Part shown: positions 6,166 to 10,911 of the stretch, one piece after another
Layout: each line of letters opens with the position of its first letter
How positions within the stretch are numbered: the first letter of the stretch is position 1
Assembly: GCA_910585055.1 (NCBI GenBank)
Contig: CAJUBY010000054.1
Coordinates: 1 to 10,911, forward strand
Direction: 5' to 3'
Source: an uncultured Christensenella sp.
Lineage (GTDB): Bacteria; Bacillota; Clostridia; Christensenellales; Pumilibacteraceae
Length of the DNA stretch: 10,911 bases
The notes under the pieces: generated by a model
Told to the model about the DNA's origin: nothing
What the model saw: the letters and a program-made list of their open reading frames with translations, nothing else
The model's database searches: none
Translations under genes and position numbers: made by a program

Positions 6166-6226
6166 ACGTCCGATCTTGATCGATAACAGTAGTTCGAGAG
6201 ATGTCGATCGTTTGCAAGGAGTTTAT

Positions 6227-7417
6227 ATGAAGAAGAAAAAATGTATAGCTATGTTGCTTGCCGGAGGACAGGGCACACGCCTTTTTGCTCTTACAAACAG
6301 TGTTGCTAAACCGGCGGTGTCGTTCGGTGCAAAGTACAGGATAATAGACTTTCCGTTGAGCAACTGTACCAATTCCGGCATAGATACGGTAGGAGTATTG
6401 ACGCAATACCAGCCGCTCATTCTTAATGAGTATGTCGGTAACGGTGAACCGTGGGACTTGGACAGGAGTTACGGCGGTGTTCACACATTGCCGCCTTACC
6501 AAGCCAAAGCCGGCGGCGAATGGTATAAGGGCACCGCTAATGCGATCTATCAGAATTTACATTTTCTGGACGAATACGATTCTGAGCATGTTTTGATACT
6601 GTCCGGCGATCATATTTACAAAATGGATTATTCCAAAATGCTCGCACAGCATATTTCGCACGGCGCCGACTGCACGATTGCTGCTATCGATGTGCCAAAA
6701 GACGAGGCAAACAGATTCGGAATCATGGGCTACGGTGCGGACATGCGCATAACGTCTTTCGAGGAAAAACCCAAGTCGCCGAAAAGCAATCATGCCAGCA
6801 TGGGCGTTTATATATTCAAAAAAGACGTGCTGGTACGTGAATTGATAACCGATGCTGCGGACAAGTCGTCCGTAAACGATTTCGGAAAAAATATCATACC
6901 GAAAATGCTTAAAGCCGGATGCGGTATGTATGCGTATTCTTTTGCCGGGTATTGGAAGGATGTAGGTACGGTTACCAGCTTATGGGAAGCGAATATGGAT
7001 CTGCTTGGAGAAAAGCCGGTATTCGATCTTAACGATCCGTCGTTTAAAGTTTATTCGAGAAACGAACCTTTACCGCCGTCGTATATAGGCGATACCGGTA
7101 AGTTTATCAATTCGGTCATGACTACCGGTTGCGAGATATACGGCACCGTTATAAATTCCGTTATAGGCGAGGGCGTTACGGTCAAACAGGGTGCCGTCAT
7201 AGAAAACAGCGTTGTCATGCAAGGTTCCGTTATAGGCAAAGACGTTAAAATGAACTATGGCATGGTAGACGAAAACGTCGTAATAGGCGACGGCTCGGTA
7301 ATAGGCGACGAACAGTCCGATAAAATGCATATTACACTGATCGGAAGAGATACCGTGATCGCGGTGGGAACAAAACTTCGATCGGGAGAAATAATCGAAA
7401 AAGGAAGTGTCGAATAA
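6227..7417 (+). CDS. glgC: Glucose-1-phosphate adenylyltransferase, catalytic subunit (ADP-glucose pyrophosphorylase)
   Basis: Makes ADP-glucose and pyrophosphate from ATP and glucose-1-phosphate, the first committed step of bacterial glycogen synthesis. The N-terminal nucleotidyltransferase domain shows LLAGGQGTRL (10-19), KPAVSFGAKYRIIDF (28-42), a metal-binding Asp in SGDHIYKMDY (Asp128) and FEEKP with Lys181, equivalent to the sugar-phosphate-binding lysine of E. coli GlgC. YWKDVGT closes the domain. The C-terminal third is a left-handed beta-helix with repeats such as SVIGEGVTV. Length, 396 residues, is normal. The start is ATG 6227, with AAGGAG at 6216-6221; a longer frame from TTG 6176 adds 17 unconserved residues and is rejected. 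The stop overlaps the glgD start (TAATG), so the two subunits are probably translationally coupled. Confidence 0.97.
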   Translation: MKKKKCIAMLLAGGQGTRLFALTNSVAKPAVSFGAKYRIIDFPLSNCTNSGIDTVGVLTQYQPLILNEYVGNGEPWDLDRSYGGVHTLPPYQAKAGGEWYKGTANAIYQNLHFLDEYDSEHVLILSGDHIYKMDYSKMLAQHISHGADCTIAAIDVPKDEANRFGIMGYGADMRITSFEEKPKSPKSNHASMGVYIFKKDVLVRELITDAADKSSVNDFGKNIIPKMLKAGCGMYAYSFAGYWKDVGTVTSLWEANMDLLGEKPVFDLNDPSFKVYSRNEPLPPSYIGDTGKFINSVMTTGCEIYGTVINSVIGEGVTVKQGAVIENSVVMQGSVIGKDVKMNYGMVDENVVIGDGSVIGDEQSDKMHITLIGRDTVIAVGTKLRSGEIIEKGSVE

Positions 7418-8526
7418 TGAAGACATTAGGTATAATTTTCGGTAATCTGCACGATAAGGATATAGGCGAACTTACTACGGTCCGTTCGCTTGCTTCAGTA
7501 CCGTTCGGCGGAAGATTCCGACTGATAGACTTTGTACTTTCCAATATGGTAAACAGCGGCATCACCAAAGTCGGAATTATTACCAAGACCAATTATCAAT
7601 CTTTGATGGATCACGTCGGAAACGGCAAACATTGGGATCTTTCCAGAAAAAACGGCGGATTGATAATGCTTCCGCCGTACGGAAACGGCGATATGAATTT
7701 ATTGCAGTCGCGTTTCGGCGCGATCAAAAATATTCGGCAGTTCATAAAGCATTCGGACGAAGAATACGTCGTTATGAGCGATTGCGATAACGTATGCAAT
7801 ATCAACCTCGCCGAAGTCATACAGTCGCATATAGACAAACACGCCGATATAACCGTTGCGGCAAGGAACAAGGAACTGGTCAACAAAAAGCCCCGTCCGA
7901 TTTTTGTGGTATCGTTGGACGGAAGAGTAACAAAAGTAACAAATACGGACAAAGAAAGCGGTGAGCGTACAGTGTTTGCGAATATTTTGGTAATGAACAG
8001 ACAATTTCTGCTCAATATTATCGAAAATGCCGCAGAATTAAACTATAACAGTTTTCGTAAGGATATTTTAGCTAAAAATACGGCTAAATACAGGATATTC
8101 GCTTGTATGCTGGACGGTTATTTCGCTAATATAGACAGCTTGGGCAATTACTATAAGCATTCGCTGGAATTGCTGAACAAGGATATCCGTGACGAACTGT
8201 TTTACCGCGACGGAGCCAATATTTATACAAAAGTGCGCGACAGCGCGCCGTGTAAAATATCGGCTACCGCAACCGTAAGCAATTCGCTGATAGCGGACGG
8301 CTGTGTTATCGAAGGCGAAGTACGTAACTCGATACTGTTCCGCGGAGTACATGTAGCCGAAGGTGCAAAAATCTCCGATTCGATAGTTTTCCAAGATTCG
8401 GTCATAGGTAAAAACAGCAGTTTACATTGTGTTATAGCGGATAAACTCGTTAATATATTGGAAGGCAGAACTTTGTCGGGACACGAAACACATCCGTATT
8501 TTATTGCTAAATCGGCAATAATATAA
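7417..8526 (+). CDS. glgD: ADP-glucose pyrophosphorylase regulatory subunit GlgD
   Basis: A GlgC paralogue of 369 residues. It retains the fold landmarks (PFGGRFRLIDFVLSN at 29-43, VGNGKHWDL, LPPYG and a C-terminal beta-helix with IADGCVIEGEV) but has lost catalytic motifs. The GGQGTRL nucleotide loop is replaced by GNLHDKDIG (9-17), and the position of the GlgC metal ligand Asp128 reads SDCDN, with Cys123 at the aligned place. In Firmicutes, GlgD forms a heterotetramer with GlgC and raises or tunes its activity rather than catalysing on its own. It starts within the glgC stop codon; AAGGAAG at 7401-7407 is its ribosome binding site, 9 nt before the ATG. glgA follows after 23 bp. Confidence 0.95.
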   Translation: MKTLGIIFGNLHDKDIGELTTVRSLASVPFGGRFRLIDFVLSNMVNSGITKVGIITKTNYQSLMDHVGNGKHWDLSRKNGGLIMLPPYGNGDMNLLQSRFGAIKNIRQFIKHSDEEYVVMSDCDNVCNINLAEVIQSHIDKHADITVAARNKELVNKKPRPIFVVSLDGRVTKVTNTDKESGERTVFANILVMNRQFLLNIIENAAELNYNSFRKDILAKNTAKYRIFACMLDGYFANIDSLGNYYKHSLELLNKDIRDELFYRDGANIYTKVRDSAPCKISATATVSNSLIADGCVIEGEVRNSILFRGVHVAEGAKISDSIVFQDSVIGKNSSLHCVIADKLVNILEGRTLSGHETHPYFIAKSAII

Positions 8527-8549
8527 GGCATCGAAAAAAAGGAGATCAA

Positions 8550-10154
8550 ATGACCATGGCAGAAAAGAAAACCGGAACTGCGAAAAATTCGGTCAAAACG
8601 AAAACGACGGTAAAAGGCGCGGCTCCGTCCGCAATTAAACCTAAACAGGATATTGCGTGTAAAACGGAAATAGCGGCAAAATCGATACAGGAAAATAAGA
8701 ACAGTAAAAAAGCCGATAAAACGCCGAAACGTAAAGTATTATTTGTCGGATCGGAAGCGTTTCCTTTTGCCGGGACCGGCGGACTGGGCGAAGTGCTGGG
8801 CAGTTTGCCCAAAGCGATAAACGAAAGCGGCGAATACGAAGCGCGTGTCATATTGCCGCTTTACGGCAGTTTTCCGCAGGAGCGCCGAAAAGATCTCGAA
8901 TTTGTGTGCTGGACTTTTGTTCGACTGGCTTGGCGGAATCAGTACTGCGGACTTTTCCGTATAAAAGAAGGAAACACGGTATTTTATTTTATAGATAACG
9001 AATATTATTTTAAGCGCAGCGGTCTATACGGTCATCTCGACGACGGCGAACGGTTTGCGTTTTTTTGCCGTGCGGTACTCGATATTCTTCCTCGGCTTGA
9101 TTTTATGCCCGATATTTTGCATTGTAACGATTGGCAGACCGCTTTGGTACCTATTTATTATAAACTGTTCTATATGTATGCCGACGGTTACCGTGGGATA
9201 AAGACGATATTTACTATTCACAATATTGAATATCAGGGCTGGTACAGCAGAAATATAATAGGCGACGTATTCGGGATTCCCGAAAACGAATTCGGCAGTA
9301 TAGAGCATTTCGGAGATATTAATCTGATGAAAGGCGCTATCGACTATTCGGATGCGGTCAGTACCGTAAGTCCGACATATGCTGAAGAAATAATGAGTCC
9401 CGAGTACGCGCACGGACTGGATGGCGATCTGCGCCGTAACAAACACAAATTGCGCGGTATCCTCAACGGTATAGATACCGTAACGTACGATCCGGAAACA
9501 AATCCTGCGTTGTTCGCGCATTACAGTGCGGATGATAAAAGCGGTAAAGCTTTAAATAAAGCCGGACTTCAAAAAATGCTGTGGCTGCCCGTGCGCAAAG
9601 ATGTACCGTTGATCGTCATGATAACTCGGCTTGCCGCACATAAGGGATTGGATATAGTGCGTGCCGCTATGCCTGAACTGCTGTCGCGCGATATACAGAT
9701 GATAGTGCTCGGAACGGGAGAACACGATTACGAAAGTTATTTTTCGCATTTGCAGGAATTGTATGACGGAAAAATGCGCGCAGTTATAGCGTTTAATAAA
9801 GATCTGTCGCATAAGATATATGCCGGTGCGGATATGTTTTTGATGCCCAGCAGAAGCGAACCGTGCGGTCTTTCCCAAATGATGGCTTGCCGGTACGGAA
9901 CGGTACCTATCGTACGTGAAACAGGCGGATTGAAAGATTCCATTACAGATGCGTATAACGGTGACTTCGGTAACGGTTATAAGTTTGCGCGTTATGCCGC
10001 GGACGATCTGTTAGGAGCCGTAGACAGGGCTTTGGGACTGTACCGCGATTACGCAGATAAATGGCAAGGCTTGACGGACCGTGCTATGCGTACCGATTTC
10101 AGTTGGAAAAACAGCGCAATGGAATATATAAAATTTTACGGCGAAATTCTATAG
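8550..10154 (+). CDS. glgA: Glycogen synthase (GT5) with a basic N-terminal extension
   Basis: Transfers glucose from ADP-glucose to alpha-1,4-glucan ends. GT-B fold landmarks: RKVLFVGSEAFPF (61-73), TGGLGEV (76-82), HCNDWQTAL (191-199), FTIHNIEYQG (221-230), HGLDGDL (288-294), LNGID (305-309), ITRLAAHKG with Arg360 and Lys365, and SRSEPCGLSQMM with Glu437. Total length is 534 residues against about 480 for the family: residues 1-60 are an extra Lys/Ala/Thr-rich, apparently disordered segment. No alternative start lies between the extension and the conserved core. The usual KTGGL reads GTGGL (Gly75), so the Lys linked to ADP-glucose binding in E. coli is missing; other Clostridia may share such variants. 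AAGGAG at 8539-8544 supports ATG 8550; a second ATG at 8556 would remove only two residues. Confidence 0.96.
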   Translation: MTMAEKKTGTAKNSVKTKTTVKGAAPSAIKPKQDIACKTEIAAKSIQENKNSKKADKTPKRKVLFVGSEAFPFAGTGGLGEVLGSLPKAINESGEYEARVILPLYGSFPQERRKDLEFVCWTFVRLAWRNQYCGLFRIKEGNTVFYFIDNEYYFKRSGLYGHLDDGERFAFFCRAVLDILPRLDFMPDILHCNDWQTALVPIYYKLFYMYADGYRGIKTIFTIHNIEYQGWYSRNIIGDVFGIPENEFGSIEHFGDINLMKGAIDYSDAVSTVSPTYAEEIMSPEYAHGLDGDLRRNKHKLRGILNGIDTVTYDPETNPALFAHYSADDKSGKALNKAGLQKMLWLPVRKDVPLIVMITRLAAHKGLDIVRAAMPELLSRDIQMIVLGTGEHDYESYFSHLQELYDGKMRAVIAFNKDLSHKIYAGADMFLMPSRSEPCGLSQMMACRYGTVPIVRETGGLKDSITDAYNGDFGNGYKFARYAADDLLGAVDRALGLYRDYADKWQGLTDRAMRTDFSWKNSAMEYIKFYGEIL

Positions 10155-10168
10155 CCGTTCTACCGCTA

Positions 10169-10195
10169 ATACATTATTTTAGCTGTATGTTTTTT
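10169..10195 (+). terminator. Weak terminator candidate after glgA
   Basis: ATACA (10169-10173) and TGTAT (10184-10188) form a 5-bp stem with a 10-nt loop, followed by G and T6 (10190-10195). A competing stem GCTAA/TTAGC (10165-10169, 10179-10183) is also possible. Both are short and AT-rich; the position, about 15-35 nt after the glgA stop, is the main support. Confidence 0.35.
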
Positions 10196-10241
10196 GTATT
10201 TGACCGTAATTATCAACTAAAAAATCAGGAGATAAAAGCCG

Positions 10242-10265
10242 ATGGATTTCAGTAAATATCCGTAA
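10242..10265 (+). other. Micro-ORF of 7 codons (MDFSKYP) with a good ribosome binding site
   Basis: AGGAGA (10227-10232) lies 9 nt before an ATG that opens only seven codons before TAA. It sits between glgA and the promoter of the next gene, so it would be translated only on transcripts reading through from glgA. It could be the remnant of a decayed gene start, a tiny regulatory uORF, or chance. Confidence 0.25.
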
Positions 10266-10268
10266 TGC

Positions 10269-10296
10269 TTGAAAAACTTTTCGGTTATGTTATAAT
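10269..10296 (+). promoter_or_regulatory. Sigma-A promoter of the GyrI-like gene
   Basis: TTGAAA (-35, 10269-10274), a 16-bp spacer, and TATAAT (10291-10296) with extended -10 TGT. Predicted start near 10303 leaves a leader of only about 20 nt. Confidence 0.75.
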
Positions 10297-10322
10297 ACGG
10301 ATATTACAAACGAGATATGTTT

Positions 10323-10911
10323 ATGGCATTCGATTACAAGAAAGAATACAAAGAATTTTATATGCCTACAAACAAGCCGTCTATCGTCACTGTTCCGAAA
10401 ATGAATTACATAGCGGTGCGCGGTAAAGGTGATCCCAACGGTGAAAACGGCGAGTACAAAAATTCAATAGGTCTTTTGTATGCAATAGCCTTTACTATTA
10501 AAATGAGTTATAAAGGCTCGCACAAAATCGACGGGTATTTTGAATACGTTGTTCCGCCGCTCGAAGGCTTTTGGTGGCAGGAAGGCTCTCATACGATAGA
10601 CTATGCGAACAAGAACGGGTTTAATTTTATTTCGCTTATACGCTTGCCCGATTTCGTGACAAAAGCCGACTTTGATTGGGCGGTACAGGAAGCGACGGTT
10701 AAGAAGAATGCTGACTTTTCAAAGGTGAAGTTCTTAACCTATGACGAGGGTGTTTGTGTTCAATGTATGCATTTCGGCTCTTACGACGACGAGCCGAAAA
10801 CGGTTGCGTTTATGCACGAGTATATGAAAGCCAACGGCTATGAGTTGGATATAACCGAAAGCCGTTATCATCACGAGATATATTTAAGCGATCCGCGCAA
10901 GTGTGCCGAAG
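10323..10911 (+). CDS. GyrI-like domain protein (small-molecule-binding type), 3' end cut by the window
   Basis: The frame is open to the window end (196 complete codons). It begins MAFDYKKEYKEFYMP and has the pattern of stand-alone GyrI-like proteins: VPKMNYIAVRGKGDPN (24-39), LYAIAFTIKM (52-61), a YFEYVVPPLEGFWW segment (72-85), MHFGSYDDEP (149-158), and HHEIYLSDPRK (183-193) near the C-terminus. Family members run to about 205-215 residues, so only a short tail is missing. The GyrI-like/SRPBCC-related fold binds small hydrophobic or cationic molecules; some members hydrolyse or sequester toxic compounds, and this one's ligand is unknown. ATG 10323 is preferred over in-frame ATG 10317 because a weak GAGA (10312-10315) is then 7 nt upstream. 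It has its own promoter and is therefore independent of the glg operon. Confidence 0.85.
   Translation, partial: MAFDYKKEYKEFYMPTNKPSIVTVPKMNYIAVRGKGDPNGENGEYKNSIGLLYAIAFTIKMSYKGSHKIDGYFEYVVPPLEGFWWQEGSHTIDYANKNGFNFISLIRLPDFVTKADFDWAVQEATVKKNADFSKVKFLTYDEGVCVQCMHFGSYDDEPKTVAFMHEYMKANGYELDITESRYHHEIYLSDPRKCAE

Larger units (their letters stand above)
6067..6215 (+). repeat. Three direct copies of ATCGTTTGC in the glg leader
   Basis: ATCGTTTGCGGA occurs at 6067-6078 and 6104-6115, and the core ATCGTTTGC again at 6207-6215, immediately before the glgC AAGGAG. The first copy is inside the small ORF, the second runs into the terminator's left arm, and the third abuts the ribosome binding site. 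Confidence 0.55.
5989..6226 (+). ncRNA. Long 5' leader of the glgC operon, candidate cis-regulatory or stand-alone small RNA
   Basis: The predicted start near 5989 gives a leader of about 240 nt before the glgC ATG. If the hairpin at 6111-6138 terminates transcription, a discrete RNA of about 150 nt would result. It contains a small ORF (6013-6102), a local hairpin ATCCG/CGGAT (6059-6063 with 6075-6079) and the terminator-like hairpin. TCCG at 6060-6063 could alternatively pair with CGGA at 6112-6115, inside the terminator's left arm, which would give a two-state switch. I compared it by eye with common riboswitch motifs (TPP, SAM, FMN, glycine, cyclic-di-GMP, ZTP, THF, purine) and saw no convincing match. 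Confidence 0.4.

Noticed and set aside
6112..6172. 7-bp complementarity CGGACGT (6112-6118) with ACGTCCG (6166-6172) as an antiterminator
   Set aside because: The second arm lies downstream of the U-tract, so it could not form before termination, and one or two 7-bp matches are expected by chance in a leader this long.
6176..6226. Upstream TTG start for glgC adding 17 residues
   Set aside because: The ATG at 6227 has AAGGAG at proper spacing and directly precedes the conserved N-terminal strand; the extra residues are not family-like.
9024..9521. Antisense frame of 165 codons opposite glgA
   Set aside because: The plus strand encodes conserved GT5 motifs throughout; the antisense product has no recognisable domain or start signals.

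Overview
The window looks like a chromosomal segment of an anaerobic Firmicute (Bacillota), most likely an uncultured Clostridia lineage. The clues are a glgC-glgD pair (GlgD is the Firmicutes-type second ADP-glucose pyrophosphorylase subunit), a four-domain S1 protein of the Clostridia type, strong AGGAGG-like ribosome binding sites, TAATG start/stop overlaps, sigma-A promoters with extended -10 (TGnTATAAT), and moderately AT-leaning codons rich in ATA, GAC, GCG and CGT. No tRNA, rRNA, CRISPR array or transposase was seen.

Left half, plus strand (1-5121): an S1 RNA-binding protein whose start sits at the window edge (possibly the C-terminal part of an IspH-S1 fusion) ends in a hairpin-plus-U-tract that abuts the ribosome binding site of the next gene. 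Then come a 501-residue protein of unknown function (zinc ribbon plus TPR-like segment), a short M19-family dipeptidase, and purB (adenylosuccinate lyase), which overlaps the dipeptidase stop by one base. The last three look like one transcription unit, closed by an 11-bp perfect hairpin terminator.

Middle (5113-6226): a minus-strand DUF5131 (phage Gp37/Gp68-type, three-Cys motif) gene converges on purB; its stop codon lies inside the purB terminator hairpin, and its promoter implies a leaderless or nearly leaderless mRNA. Divergent from it, across an AT-rich intergenic segment with several inverted repeats, is a promoter driving a leader of about 240 nt upstream of glgC. That leader contains a small ORF (29 codons, GTG start, good Shine-Dalgarno), an intrinsic-terminator-like hairpin just after its stop, and three copies of ATCGTTTGC. 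This is the best candidate here for undescribed biology: a leader-peptide or ncRNA attenuator, or a stand-alone small gene, ahead of a glycogen operon.

Right half (6227-10154): glgC, glgD and glgA form a tight glycogen synthesis operon. GlgC/GlgD make ADP-glucose from ATP and glucose-1-phosphate, and GlgA adds the glucose to alpha-1,4-glucan chains. GlgD lacks the catalytic motifs. GlgA carries an unusual basic low-complexity N-terminal extension of about 60 residues and has Gly where the KTGGL motif normally has Lys. No branching enzyme or phosphorylase is in the window. The right edge (10155-10911) holds a weak terminator candidate, a 7-codon micro-ORF with a good ribosome binding site, a clear promoter, and a GyrI-like domain protein cut off by the window end.
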